From: Thermoproteus uzoniensis 768-20
GTDB taxonomy: Archaea > Thermoproteota > Thermoprotei > Thermoproteales > Thermoproteaceae
Reading direction: 5' to 3'
Assembly (NCBI RefSeq): GCF_000193375.1
Contig: NC_015315.1
Span: forward strand, 938,622 to 1,002,621
Length of the DNA: 64,000 nucleotides
The notes below the pieces were generated by a model. The model was not told the origin of the DNA and made no database searches. It saw nothing but the letters and a program-made list of their open reading frames with translations. Position 1 is the first letter of the stretch. Every line of letters starts with the position of its first letter. Below are positions 34,713 through 43,288 of the stretch, in pieces. The position numbers and the translations under genes were made by a program.

Positions 34713-34754
34713 GGGGGGCCGGCGCGTCCGCGCGCCTTGGCCGATGGAGTTGGG

Positions 34755-35198
34755 CTAGGGCCTCAGCAAGCCCAATATCTCGCCCAACGCCTTCTTGACC
34801 CTCTCCAGCTTAGACCTAAGCTCCTCCACCTGTCCCGCGCAGTCGGGAACTCCGCCGAGCTCGGGCGGGAGCTCCGGCTTGAATCCCTCCCTAGCCAGCC
34901 TCTCGTAGACTTTGGCCACCAGCTGGCCGGCCTTGGTCTCGCCTCTCAAATGCCGTCTGACCGTCGCCTCAGTGACGCCGAGCTCCTCGGCGATTCTGGA
35001 GACGGGCACGCCCGCCCTCTCCCTGGCGAGGGCCGCCGCCGCGGTGTACAACGAGTCCACCCAGGTGACGCGCTCCGCCGGGTTCTTCATGGCCTCCAGA
35101 GCCTCTCTGTCGAGTAGAGCCATGACGAGGAGCGCCGACTCCAGCCTGCGTATCTCCTCTCTCCCTACGGGCTTGAGGGGCACGTCGAGCGACGTCAT
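34755..35198 (-). CDS. Helix-turn-helix protein paired with KaiC-like ATPase
   Basis: A 147-residue protein. Residues about 55-90 form a helix-turn-helix ([37 protein letters not shown]), followed by a Pro-rich link and a C-terminal coiled coil ([19 protein letters not shown]). It starts inside the stop of the KaiC-like gene (4-nt overlap), so the two are coupled and may interact. Archaeal HTH proteins of this shape often accompany KaiC-like ATPases. Confidence 0.7.
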   Translation of the reverse strand: MTSLDVPLKPVGREEIRRLESALLVMALLDREALEAMKNPAERVTWVDSLYTAAAALARERAGVPVSRIAEELGVTEATVRRHLRGETKAGQLVAKVYERLAREGFKPELPPELGGVPDCAGQVEELRSKLERVKKALGEILGLLRP

Positions 35199-36037
35199 TC
35201 TTCCTCCTCCACCTCTATCCTCTTGGCCGGCCCCTCGGCCTCCTCGACGGCCTTCCTCATGGCGTCTACCTCCTCCTTGGGGAGGCTCTCTATCTTGACC
35301 GCGGCGCCCGCCAGCCTTATGTATTTATCCCAATAGATCTCGATCCCGCTGTCCTTTATGTCCATGGGGTGGCGCACCATGGAGTGCTTGGTGTCGCGCA
35401 TCTTCCAGACTATGACGGAGCGGTACAGCTTCCCGTCAACCTCGTCGAGGTCCAGCCTTATAATTCCATCGACGGCGTGCTCCACGCCGGGCCCTCCGAA
35501 GCCCCTCTCGCCCACCGACACTTGCGACACGAAAAACGCCGTGGAGCCGAGACCTGCGATGACTCTCTTCAGCGCCATTATGGTGCCTCTCGCCGTTGCG
35601 GGCTTGGTCAGATACAGCGTCGAGACCGAGTCGACCACGACGCGCCTAGCGCCGAGGTCCTTTATGGCCTGCCTCAAGACGTCGCCCAGCTCGTGCACGT
35701 CGTCCACCTGCTTGACCACGTACCTCTCGCGCTGGGCCGCCGCGCCCACGCCGCCGGTGAAGGCGTCCACCACGGCGAACTTCCCCTCCCGCTCGTACTG
35801 CGAGACGTCCCAGCCGAAGTGCTTAAAGCTACGGCGCACGGCGACCGGGTGCTCCTCCAACGCCACGAACACGCCGGGCTCGCCCCTCTTGAGGCCGTTG
35901 AAGAGGAACTGCTTCCCCAATATCGACTTCCCGGTGCCGGGCCCTCCGCTGAGCAGGACGATGCTCCTCTCGGGCACCCCGCCGTAGAGGATCTCGTCGA
36001 GGCCCGGCACGTAGGTCCTAACCCTAGGCACCGCCAC
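35195..36037 (-). CDS. KaiC-like RecA-superfamily ATPase
   Basis: A 280-residue single-domain KaiC/GvpD-type ATPase. Opening [16 protein letters not shown], Walker [15 protein letters not shown], the Kai[22 protein letters not shown] segment, Walker [14 protein letters not shown], and [12 protein letters not shown] near the end. The GTG at 36037 fits the leftward TATA-like box (36056-36066) at the usual 28 nt; a TTG at 36049 is an alternative giving four more residues. Role in signalling or regulation of the coupled HTH protein is inferred. Confidence 0.82.
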   Translation of the reverse strand: MAVPRVRTYVPGLDEILYGGVPERSIVLLSGGPGTGKSILGKQFLFNGLKRGEPGVFVALEEHPVAVRRSFKHFGWDVSQYEREGKFAVVDAFTGGVGAAAQRERYVVKQVDDVHELGDVLRQAIKDLGARRVVVDSVSTLYLTKPATARGTIMALKRVIAGLGSTAFFVSQVSVGERGFGGPGVEHAVDGIIRLDLDEVDGKLYRSVIVWKMRDTKHSMVRHPMDIKDSGIEIYWDKYIRLAGAAVKIESLPKEEVDAMRKAVEEAEGPAKRIEVEEEE

Positions 36038-36112
36038 GGCCCTACCCAATGAAGCGATAAAAAACCTTACCGCCGACGAAGGCCGGCGATCGTGCCCCTC
36101 AGCCAGACGGCG

Positions 36113-36140
36113 CCTCGATCCGCAGATGCGGAGACCGAGG
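36113..36140. other. Two-stage hairpin between genes
   Basis: CCTCG pairs with CGAGG, then an asymmetric A versus GAC internal loop, then TCCGC pairs with GCGGA around an AGAT loop. It sits just 3' of the PaREP1 gene (leftward) and upstream of the KaiC-like gene promoter. It could stabilise or end the PaREP1 transcript; it does not match H/ACA or box C/D elements. Confidence 0.3.
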
Positions 36141-36145
36141 TAGCC

Positions 36146-36634
36146 CTATCCCTCTAGCTTCGACACTAGCTCAAGCACGGCGTTTGCCAGCCTCTTGACG
36201 TCGGCCTCGACGAGCTCGAGGGAGGGGTATCTGCTGAAGGTGCCGGACTTGTCCAGCCCGTTGTATTGGAACTCGTGGAGGTTCAGCGCGACGTTGGTGA
36301 GGTCGGCCAGCTTCAGCCCAGACGCCTCCTCCAAGACGGCGGCGGCCGCGAGCATGTAGCCCGTCGGCATGAAAGCCGCTATGAAGTCGGCGAGCCGCAC
36401 CCTTCTGCCCTCTCTAGTCGTCCTCGTGCCCCTGAACCGCTCCGCGAGAAGGCCGACGTGATCCACAGCGACGGCCGCCAGAAACGCCTTCCAAGCCTGA
36501 AAGGCCTTGCCCGCCGCGTTTCTGTATAGGCCTTGCTCCAAGAACCTCAAGGCGAGCTCGGCCTCGTATTTGGCCTCCAGAAGTCTCCCCCTCCTATACC
36601 CGCCGGGATCCCTCCAAGGCTTCGAGAGCTCCAA
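36146..36634 (-). CDS. PaREP1-family protein
   Basis: A 162-residue helical protein of the PaREP1 family: RRGRLLEAKYEAELALRFLEQGLYRNAAGKAFQAWKAFLAA near the start and LNLHEFQYNGLDKSG near the C terminus. The HEPN-type Arg is not in place five residues before the His, so unlike the copy at 27854 it may be non-catalytic. The TTG at 36634 is chosen because a leftward TATA-like TTTAATAT (36652-36659) lies upstream and no ATG or GTG fits. It lies near tRNA-Leu, whose 3' end it follows on the same strand. Confidence 0.7.
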   Translation of the reverse strand: MELSKPWRDPGGYRRGRLLEAKYEAELALRFLEQGLYRNAAGKAFQAWKAFLAAVAVDHVGLLAERFRGTRTTREGRRVRLADFIAAFMPTGYMLAAAAVLEEASGLKLADLTNVALNLHEFQYNGLDKSGTFSRYPSLELVEADVKRLANAVLELVSKLEG

Positions 36635-36697
36635 TGAAATTACTAGGGACCATATTAAAAGAGATCGCGGGCGCCGTCCGTATGGTAAGAGCTGTGG

Positions 36698-36802
36698 TGC
36701 GGGGGGTGGGATTCGAACCCACGCAGGCCTACGCCACAGGGTCTTAAGCCTGGCACGGGGCCTGCCCGTCCTGCCCCTTTGACCTGGCTCGGGCACCCCC
36801 GC
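36698..36802 (-). tRNA. tRNA-Leu (UAA) with intron in anticodon stem
   Basis: Acceptor GCGGGGG pairs with CCCCCGC (discriminator A at 36698), T-arm GTGGG-TTCGAAT-CCCAC, long variable arm, anticodon loop CTTAAGA (anticodon TAA). A contiguous anticodon stem is interrupted: removing 20 nt (36750-36769) restores CAGGG/CCCTG. The intron therefore falls at positions 29/30 or 30/31, not the canonical 37/38. Its ACGGG/CCCGT hairpin fits a bulge-helix-bulge splice structure. Mature length is 85 nt. A leftward TATA-like box (36822-36832) lies upstream. Confidence 0.88.
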
Positions 36803-36878
36803 CGTATCTACCAACGCGGAGGCTTAAAAAGCTTTACCGGCGGCGGAAAGGTTAAATATTTCGGCCTAGGGGGATCCG

Positions 36879-36974
36879 GCCGGGGTGGCCGAGCGGCCCA
36901 AGGCGCGGGACTTGAGGCCTTGCAGGAAATCCCGTCCCCGCGAGGGGGCGTGGGTTCAAATCCCACCCCCGGCG
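36879..36974 (+). tRNA. tRNA-Ser (UGA) with canonical intron
   Basis: Acceptor GCCGGGG pairs with CCCCGGC (discriminator G at 36974), T-arm GTGGG-TTCAAAT-CCCAC, long variable arm. Anticodon stem CGGGA/TCCCG encloses loop CTTGAGA (anticodon TGA at 36913-36915) once a 12-nt insert (36917-36928) after position 37 is removed, the canonical archaeal intron site. Mature length 84 nt. The TATA-like box GGTTAAATATT (36850-36860) lies 28 nt upstream. It is divergent from tRNA-Leu. Confidence 0.87.
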
Positions 36975-37089
36975 TTTCTCAATGTCGGCCGCCTATGCCG
37001 TCGCCGCGAATCCGCTCCCAATTCTGTGACAGACGTAGGGGCCTTAGGGGGCTGGCAGACATATATTAATAAAGGATCACTCTAGTTAC

Positions 37090-37965
37090 GTGGCTCTCTC
37101 CGCTGAGGAGAAGCGTAGGTTTCTTAGGGCTTTGGAGGAGGATGAGGAGTTTCGCCTAGCTGTGGCCGGCCTTCTGGGCCTTGACGAGATTTTGAAAGAG
37201 CTCAGACGCCTCCGGGAAGACTTCACGACCTTTGTAAAGGCAGAAGAAGAACGCTGGAAGGAAAACGAGAAGAGGTGGGAAGAGAATTGGAAGAGGTGGG
37301 AAGAAAACAACAAGAGATGGGAGGAGAATTGGAAGAGGTGGGAGGAAAACGAGCGTAGGTGGGAGGAGAACAACAGAAGGTGGGAAGAGAATTGGAAGAG
37401 GTGGGAGGAAAACGAGAGACGTTGGCGCGAGTGGTTCGAGACGTGGAAGAAGTTCCTTGAGGAGAACGAACGCCGTTGGCAAGAAAACGAGAAGAGGTGG
37501 CAGGAAAACTGGCGCAGGTGGGAAGAGAACGAGAAGAGGTGGGAAGAGCAGTTCAAGTTCAACAACTGGCTTAGGTCTGCGTTGTTGGAGATCCGGGACG
37601 CCCTTGGGGGAGGCTTCGAGTACTTCGCCGCTAGGGTCGTCGAGAGGCTTTTGAGGGAGAGAGGCGTGGAGTGTAGCGTGAGGGTCAACGTGACGCTTCC
37701 TGTCGACGGCTTTAAGGAGGTGGACCTCTTCTGCCCCCAGCCGCTTGTCGTGGGTGAGGTGTCGGTCGCCGTGAGGAGCGTCGAGGAGGCGGAGGGCCTT
37801 CTGGAGCAGTTGAGGCGCTCTGTGGAGGCCGCAGAGAGGTTCGTCGGGTCTAGGACGTACCTCAAGGTAATCGCCGTGGAGTTCGCCCCGAAGGACGCCG
37901 CCGAGCATCTGAGAAAGAGGGCCGAGGAGGAAGGGATATACCTAATATCGGGAAGGGAATATTAG
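37090..37965 (+). CDS. Long coiled-coil protein with DUF3782-like nuclease-fold C terminus
   Basis: A 291-residue protein. Residues about 55-160 are a continuous coiled coil of heptads RWEEN(W/E/N)K with Trp at a fixed place. The C-terminal domain (about 165-291) resembles the PD-(D/E)XK-like part of archaeal DUF3782 proteins: GGGFEYFAARVVERLL, GFKEVDLFCPQPLVVGEVSVAV. The expected ExK reads EVS, so the nuclease site looks incomplete. GTG start at 37090 fits the TATA-like ATATTAAT (37063-37070). Function unknown. Confidence 0.7.
   Translation: MALSAEEKRRFLRALEEDEEFRLAVAGLLGLDEILKELRRLREDFTTFVKAEEERWKENEKRWEENWKRWEENNKRWEENWKRWEENERRWEENNRRWEENWKRWEENERRWREWFETWKKFLEENERRWQENEKRWQENWRRWEENEKRWEEQFKFNNWLRSALLEIRDALGGGFEYFAARVVERLLRERGVECSVRVNVTLPVDGFKEVDLFCPQPLVVGEVSVAVRSVEEAEGLLEQLRRSVEAAERFVGSRTYLKVIAVEFAPKDAAEHLRKRAEEEGIYLISGREY
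37252..37548 (+). repeat. Tandem 21-nt (heptad) repeat inside coding sequence
   Basis: The coding sequence repeats a unit of the form AGGTGGGAGGAGAA(C/T)nnnnag about every 21 nt, encoding RWEEN-type heptads, with some copies almost identical. Such near-identical copies point to recent expansion by slippage or recombination. Spacing and sense-frame encoding exclude a CRISPR array. Confidence 0.7.
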
Positions 37966-38402
37966 ATACTTCTCCGGGCGGGCCGCGGATCGTCCGGGAC
38001 TTCTCCGCGGAGGAGCTACCGGAGGGCTGGCGCCGTCCCTTTATTGGGTGTGCTTGAGAGGGAGATATCGCCCTACTGCCCTCGGGAGCGGGCCGCCGCA
38101 GGGCCCAGAGGCGCGCCCCTGCCTATGAATTACGGCAGCAAGCGCCTTCGCCGGCCCGAAATTTTAGTTTTGGAGTCGGCATCGCCTTCAGCCGCGGCGG
38201 CACGCAGACAGCGCTATACATCTGGCGACGCGGTCTATTCCCTCGATCAATATAAAGCGAGAAGTTCGGCGTATTTTTCGGCGTATTTCTTCAGCGTCTC
38301 TTTACTATAATCTAATATATTCTTAATATTTATAAATTTCTCTCTCTAGATATTCCGAAATGTATACAGAAAACTTTATAAGGTGGAGATTCCGATAGGC
38401 CT
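37966..38402. other. Intergenic region with a gene remnant
   Basis: The only plus-strand frame here (38044-38310) is low-complexity and unsupported. On the minus strand, 38340 to 38247 reads KFINIKNILDYSKETLKK then YAEKYAELLALY and a stop: an open, coding-like tail with no start codon, probably the 3' end of a lost gene. The right edge carries the TATA-like box CTTTATAAG (38374-38382) for the next gene. Confidence 0.35.
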
Positions 38403-39753
38403 ATGTCGGGCAAGGTGACCTACGTTTCGGTCCTGGCCGACGAGTCTATCCACCCGGCGTACGAGAAGGCCCTCTCGGAGGTCGAGGAGCTTCTGGGGAG
38501 GGAGTGGCCTATCTATATCGGCGGGAGGGAGGTCTACACAACCGGCAAGTTCGAGAAGAGGAGCCCGATCGACGTCTCGATAAGGCTGGGCGTATTCCAG
38601 AGGGGCGCCGAGCTGATACGCAAGATGGACGGCTACAGACTGCCTATGTCGTCCCCGAACCCCAACGAGAGGCCTCTCAGCGTCTTGAGGCCCTACGGGG
38701 CCTGGTTCGTAATATCTCCCTTCAATTTCCCCATTGCGTTGGCCAAGGGCATGCTCACGGGCGTCCTCCTCATGGGGAACACCGCGGTCTGGAAGCCGAC
38801 CAGCGAGGCGCCCTTCACGGCGACGCTTGTCTACCAGCTCGCCGTGGAGGCCGGCGTGCCGCCCGGCGTGTTGAACTTGGTCACGGGCCCCGGCGACGCC
38901 GTAGAGGACGTGGCCACCGGCGACCCCAGAGTGGCCGGCATAGCCTTTACGGGGTCGAGAGACGTCGGCATGAGGCTGTACCGCCTCTTCACCCAGAGGC
39001 AGCCGTGGCCCAAGCCCATAGTGCTGGAGATGGGCTCGAAGAACCCCACAATAGTCACCGCGAAGGCGGATCTGGACAAGGCGGCGGAGGGCGTGGTGAG
39101 GGCGGCCTTCGGCTTCGGCGGCCAGAAATGTTCGGCCACCAGCAGACTCTACGTGCAGAGGGAGGTATACGACAAATTCGTGGAGAGGCTCGTCGAGAAG
39201 ACGAAGGAGATTGTCAAGATAGGCGATCCCAGGAGGCGCGAGGTGTTCCTGGGCCCCGTCATAAACAGATCGGCCAGGGAAAACTACAAGCGGTATGTGG
39301 CCGACGCGCTGTCGGCGGGCGGCAGGCTGAGGTACGGCGGGAGGGCGCTCGAGGACGGCGAGTTCTCCAAGGGCTTCTACGTGGAGCCTGCCATAATAGA
39401 GGGCGTCGCCCCCGACAGCTATCTCTGGAAGACTGAGCTGTTCCTGCCCATACTCCTCGTGGATAGGTTCGACACGCTCGACGAGGCTCTGAGGAAGGCC
39501 AACGACACAGAGTACGGCCTTACGGCCGGCATATTCTCGGAGGACTCCAACGAGGTGGAGTACTTCTTCGAACATATAGAGTTCGGCGTGGTCTACGCCA
39601 ACAGGGGGGGGGGGGGGCGCCACGACAGGCGCGTGGCCGGGCGCCCAGCCCTTCACCGGCTGGAAGGCGTCGGGGGCTACCGGCAGAGGCGTCAACGGAG
39701 TATACTACCTCCTCAACTTTGCAAGGGAGCAGGCGAGGACGGTCGTCTACTGA
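38403..39753 (+). pseudogene. Aldehyde / 1-pyrroline-5-carboxylate dehydrogenase, frameshifted in a G14 tract
   Basis: An aldehyde dehydrogenase of the P5C-dehydrogenase type, oxidising glutamate semialdehyde to glutamate with NAD(P). Catalytic E209 (LEMGSKNP) and C243 (GFGGQKCSATS) are present, with FVISPFNFPIA and TGSRDVG cofactor motifs. After VYANR the frame is lost in a run of 14 G (39604-39617). Removing one G restores GATTGAWPGAQPFTGWKASGATGRGVNGVYY and a natural stop at 39753. This may be a sequencing error, a true mutation or a variable tract. The unshifted frame runs on to 39860 and is meaningless after the tract. Confidence 0.8.
39604..39617 (+). repeat. Homopolymer of 14 G
   Basis: Fourteen consecutive G inside the dehydrogenase gene. 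With 13 G the conserved C-terminal dehydrogenase sequence is in frame; with 14 it is not. Long G tracts of variable length are known in Pyrobaculum genomes. Confidence 0.9.
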
Positions 39754-39798
39754 AGCGCCGGCCGAAAAAGGTTAAATATCATATTTTTGATATCACTC

Positions 39799-41301
39799 AT
39801 GGTCGAGCTCAAGTTAAAGCACTTCGGCGAGGCCGGGCCGGGAGGCCTCCCGAGATTTAAGGCGCCTGTGGCCGGCAGATGGGTCGAGGGCGTCTGGGTC
39901 CCCGTCAAGTCGCCGATAGACCTCTCCCCCTACGTCGAGGTGGCGAGGCCCTCCGGCGAGGCCGTCGAGGAGGCCCTGCGCGCGGCCTACGAGAGGGGGC
40001 GTTGGGCCGTCAGAGATATGCCGGGCGAGAGGAGGCTCGCCGTCTTCAACAAAATGGCCGACCTCCTGGAGCGGTATCGGGACGACTTTGTCGAGGCGCT
40101 GGTGGTGGGGAACGGGAAGACGCGGCCGGCGGCCAACGGAGAGGTCTCGGCCTCTATAGAGAGGCTCAGGAGGGCGGATCTCGACGTGCGGAAGCTCTAC
40201 GGCGAGTACGTCCCGGGCGATTGGTCCTCCGAGAGCCTCGAGGCAGAGGCGATCGTCAAGCGGGAGCCTCTTGGGGTAGTCCTCGCGATCACTCCGTTCA
40301 ACTACCCGCTCTTCGACGTGGTGAACAAGTTCGTGTACTCGGCCGTAGCCGGCAACGCCGTTCTGGTGAAGCCCGCCTCCTCCACGCCTCTCCCGGCGCT
40401 CATGTTCGCCAAGGTGGCCGAGGAGGCCGGGTTCCCCATGGAGGCGTTCTCGGTCCTGCCCATACCCGGTAAGGCCGCGGAGGAGCTGGCCAAGGACAGG
40501 AGGATAGCCGTCATCTCGCTGACCGGGAGCACGGAGACGGGCGAGAGGCTGATGAGGGCGGCCGGGATCAAGTCCTACATAATGGAGCTCGGCGGCGGCG
40601 ACCCGGCGATAGTCCTCGACGACGCCGACCCCGCCTTCGCCGCAGACAGGATCGCGACGGGCATAATAAGCTACGCGGGCCAGAGGTGCGACTCCATAAA
40701 GCTGATCCTCGCCGAGCCGAAGATCTATGGGGAGTTGAAGGACCGGCTGGCCGAGAGGCTCAACGCAGTCAAGGTGGGGGACCCGAGGGATCCCGACGTC
40801 CAGATGGGCCCGCTAATCGACGTGGAGACGGCCGAGGAGTTCGAGAGGGCCGTGAAGGACGCCGTAGAGAAAGGCGGCGTCGTGCTCGCCGGCGGCAGGC
40901 GCAGGGACAACTACATCTGGCCTACGTTGATCGAGGCGCCGGCCGAGAGGCTGAGGGACATGTACCTCTACAACCACGAGGTCTTCGCAGCAGTCGCCTT
41001 GATAGCCGAAGTGAGGGACGTGGACCACGCCATAGCTCTCGCCAACGGGCGTAGGTACGGCCTCGACGCGGCGATATTCGGGAACGACATCGTCAAGATA
41101 AGGAAGGCCATAAGGCTCCTCGAGGTGGGCAATATCTACGTCAACGACTACCCGAGACACGGCATCGGCTACTTCCCGTTCGGCGGCAGGAAGGACTCCG
41201 GAATTGGGAGGGAGGGGATAGGGTACCCCATAGAGTACGTCACGGCCTACAAGACTGTGGTGTACAACTATAGGGGGAGGGGCGTCTGGGAATACCTGTA
41301 G
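39799..41301 (+). CDS. gapN: Non-phosphorylating glyceraldehyde-3-phosphate dehydrogenase (GAPN)
   Basis: A 500-residue aldehyde-dehydrogenase-family enzyme that oxidises glyceraldehyde 3-phosphate directly to 3-phosphoglycerate in the modified Embden-Meyerhof pathway. It strongly resembles Thermoproteus tenax GAPN as I remember it: VKSPIDL start, [26 protein letters not shown], catalytic E263 ([12 protein letters not shown]) and C297 ([11 protein letters not shown]), and the end [23 protein letters not shown] at 39799 is supported by the TATA-like box GGTTAAATAT (39770-39779). It sits directly behind the broken dehydrogenase gene but has its own promoter. Confidence 0.92.
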   Translation: MVELKLKHFGEAGPGGLPRFKAPVAGRWVEGVWVPVKSPIDLSPYVEVARPSGEAVEEALRAAYERGRWAVRDMPGERRLAVFNKMADLLERYRDDFVEALVVGNGKTRPAANGEVSASIERLRRADLDVRKLYGEYVPGDWSSESLEAEAIVKREPLGVVLAITPFNYPLFDVVNKFVYSAVAGNAVLVKPASSTPLPALMFAKVAEEAGFPMEAFSVLPIPGKAAEELAKDRRIAVISLTGSTETGERLMRAAGIKSYIMELGGGDPAIVLDDADPAFAADRIATGIISYAGQRCDSIKLILAEPKIYGELKDRLAERLNAVKVGDPRDPDVQMGPLIDVETAEEFERAVKDAVEKGGVVLAGGRRRDNYIWPTLIEAPAERLRDMYLYNHEVFAAVALIAEVRDVDHAIALANGRRYGLDAAIFGNDIVKIRKAIRLLEVGNIYVNDYPRHGIGYFPFGGRKDSGIGREGIGYPIEYVTAYKTVVYNYRGRGVWEYL

Positions 41302-41307
41302 TTTTTC

Positions 41308-43005
41308 CTACCTTATCTCGAAGTCCTTATAGGCGCCTTCTGCGGGCTCCCAGGCCAGCTCGGCCACTCTGCAGTTGAAGCGGGCGCAGAGCTCCTGCAG
41401 CAGCTTCTCTACTCTGTCCCTATCCCCTTCCACCACCAGCTCGACTCTGCCGTCGGGCAGATTGGCGGCGTAGCCCGTCAGGCCCAGCGCCCTCGCCTTA
41501 GCCCTAGCCGTCGGCCTGAACCCAATCCCCTGCACGTCGCCCTCGAGGTAGGCCCTCGCCCTGACGGCCTTCCCGGCGAGGCCTCCCAGCACTTGCGCCG
41601 CGCCGACTAGCTTCTCCCTGAGCTTCTCGCTGGAGATATACGCCAGCGCCTCCCTGGGCACCGCCAGCCTGCCCTCGCCTTTGCCCAAGACCCTCCCCAC
41701 GACGGCGGGCCTCAGCCTGGGTATCTTGGACAGCTCGTCGAGCACCTCGTCGGCGAGCTTCTTGTGGAGGAATACAGCAATGGCGCCGTTGGTCCCAGCC
41801 GTGGCGTCCGGCATTATGAAGTTCTCCGCGGCGAATCTGGACACGGACGGGCCGAGGAGCGGCACGTCCCACAGCTCCACGTCGACGCCGGCCCGCTCGG
41901 CGACCTCCTTAAACACGAAGACGCCGGGCCCCGATATGTCTATGGTGGCCGCTATGTGGGCCTCGGGGTCGAACCTCTCGCCTAGGTCGGGCAGGTGGTC
42001 GTATATGACCCTCGCCACGTCCGCGTTGGGGGCCGCCATGAGCTCGAGAACCCTCCTCTTCTCCTTCTCGAACTGGTCCAGCGGCATGACGGACTTCTCG
42101 AAGGCCTTGAGGAGCTCCTCGTCGGTGTTCACGGCCACGTAGGTGGTGAAGTAGGCGAGCTCGCCGAAGGGTCTGGTCACCAGCACCACAAAGCCCTCGC
42201 CCAGCTGGCTGTAGTAGGTGGGGGGCTCTCTGTCGAGGCGGCCGTAGGCCGTGGCCCCCAAGAGCAGATAGCCTCTGCCCGGCTGCGGGGCCTCGACGAG
42301 CCTGCCCAAGGAGGCGGCGTGGGACTCCACCGCGGCCTTGACCCTGGCGCGGTAGGGCTCGGGGGCGTCGTAGACGGGCGCTATCTCCACGTCCTTGTAG
42401 ACGCCCTTGACGTATAGGTCGTTGAGGGCGTTGTTGACGGCGACGGCCGCCTGTAGGGGCGAGTCGAAGTCCTCGGAGGGGTCTATGACCTGTATGGTGT
42501 CGTTGTTCGCCAATACGTAGCCCTCGCCCGGCTCCGCCTTGAGGAAGTCCACCATGAAGAACTCGGCGCCTTTCTTGGTGCTGACTATGGAGTGGCCCTT
42601 GCCCAGCCAGACCCTATGCCGCGAGGAGCCGAGGGCCTTGTACAGCCTCGCGGCGTATTCGGCGAATTTGGAGGGGGTGGCGGCCTTGGCCATGTATAGC
42701 TGGACCAAAACCACTGCGAGGTCTGGCGCGTAGGACTCGAGAAAGGCGGGGTCTATATGGGGATCCTCGGGGTCTAGGTACAGCCTCCTCAGCTCCGCGC
42801 CGGCCCCCCTCATTATCGCGGCGTCCTCCCTAGGCGCTATGACCAAGTTGAGCCTCCTCACGTCGTCTCTCAGAAGCTCCAGCGCGGGGTACAACACGTC
42901 GTAGAGATCCACCTTGACGGAGCACCCGAGCGATAGGGACTCCAGCGCTATCCCCGCCTCCCGGTAGAGCCGCACCCGCTCCCTGAACTTCTCGACGGGG
43001 TTCAT
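41308..43005 (-). CDS. SelD-like AIRS-family ATPase fused to acylphosphatase domain
   Basis: A 565-residue fusion. Residues about 20-470 resemble selenophosphate synthetase: LGCSVKVDLY keeps the catalytic C28 and K31 (CxxK), TIQVIDPSEDFDSPLQAAVAVNNALNDLY matches the ATP/Mg loop, and ATIDISGPGV the later Gly motif; a large insertion separates the first two. Residues 482-565 are an acylphosphatase-like domain (GDVQGIGFR at 489-497 and GYAANLPDGRVELVVEG). Its ATG overlaps the stop of a tusA gene. No selenocysteine machinery is visible here, so a thiophosphate or selenophosphate donor role is inference. Confidence 0.72.
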   Translation of the reverse strand: MNPVEKFRERVRLYREAGIALESLSLGCSVKVDLYDVLYPALELLRDDVRRLNLVIAPREDAAIMRGAGAELRRLYLDPEDPHIDPAFLESYAPDLAVVLVQLYMAKAATPSKFAEYAARLYKALGSSRHRVWLGKGHSIVSTKKGAEFFMVDFLKAEPGEGYVLANNDTIQVIDPSEDFDSPLQAAVAVNNALNDLYVKGVYKDVEIAPVYDAPEPYRARVKAAVESHAASLGRLVEAPQPGRGYLLLGATAYGRLDREPPTYYSQLGEGFVVLVTRPFGELAYFTTYVAVNTDEELLKAFEKSVMPLDQFEKEKRRVLELMAAPNADVARVIYDHLPDLGERFDPEAHIAATIDISGPGVFVFKEVAERAGVDVELWDVPLLGPSVSRFAAENFIMPDATAGTNGAIAVFLHKKLADEVLDELSKIPRLRPAVVGRVLGKGEGRLAVPREALAYISSEKLREKLVGAAQVLGGLAGKAVRARAYLEGDVQGIGFRPTARAKARALGLTGYAANLPDGRVELVVEGDRDRVEKLLQELCARFNCRVAELAWEPAEGAYKDFEIR

Positions 43006-43238
43006 CTCCTCCTTATGACTATCCTCCAGAGGCCCTCGCCGACCTGCTCCACGCCGACGACCTCGTGCCCCTCCCTCCTCGCTATGGCCGGGACGTTCTG
43101 GACAGACGGCGGGTTGTCGGTCAGCACCTCCAGCACCTCGCCGGGCTCCATGGACCGCAGAGCCTTGAGCGTGGCCAGCTGGGGGTAGGGGCAGACGTAG
43201 CCTCTGAGGTCCAACACCCTCCTCTTGACGAGCTCCAT
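43002..43238 (-). CDS. tusA: TusA-family sulfur carrier paired with SelD-like protein
   Basis: A 78-residue TusA-type protein with the motif GYVCPYP (C16) and EVLTDNPPSVQNVPAIARREGHEV. The ATG at 43238 is chosen because a leftward TATA-like box (GTTTAAGG, 43260-43267) precedes it and longer frames have no good start. The stop overlaps the ATG of the SelD-like gene (ATGA). The carrier is well placed to give sulfur or selenium to the ATPase. Confidence 0.82.
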   Translation of the reverse strand: MELVKRRVLDLRGYVCPYPQLATLKALRSMEPGEVLEVLTDNPPSVQNVPAIARREGHEVVGVEQVGEGLWRIVIRRR

Positions 43239-43288
43239 GTCCCGGATCTCGACCGGGGCCCTTAAACCCCGCGAAGAGTGCAACTATT

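Noticed and set aside
37252-37548. Regular repeats that could suggest a CRISPR array
   Set aside because: Units are contiguous, 21 nt long and in frame, encode coiled-coil heptads and have no spacers.
38044-38310. 88-residue plus-strand frame in the gap before the dehydrogenase
   Set aside because: Low-complexity, no promoter spacing, no family; the opposite strand here is more coding-like.
38376-39695. 439-residue open frame antisense to the P5C-dehydrogenase-like gene
   Set aside because: It is the mirror of a GC-rich coding gene whose product has clear catalytic motifs; the antisense product is Arg/His/Pro-rich with no family and no promoter.
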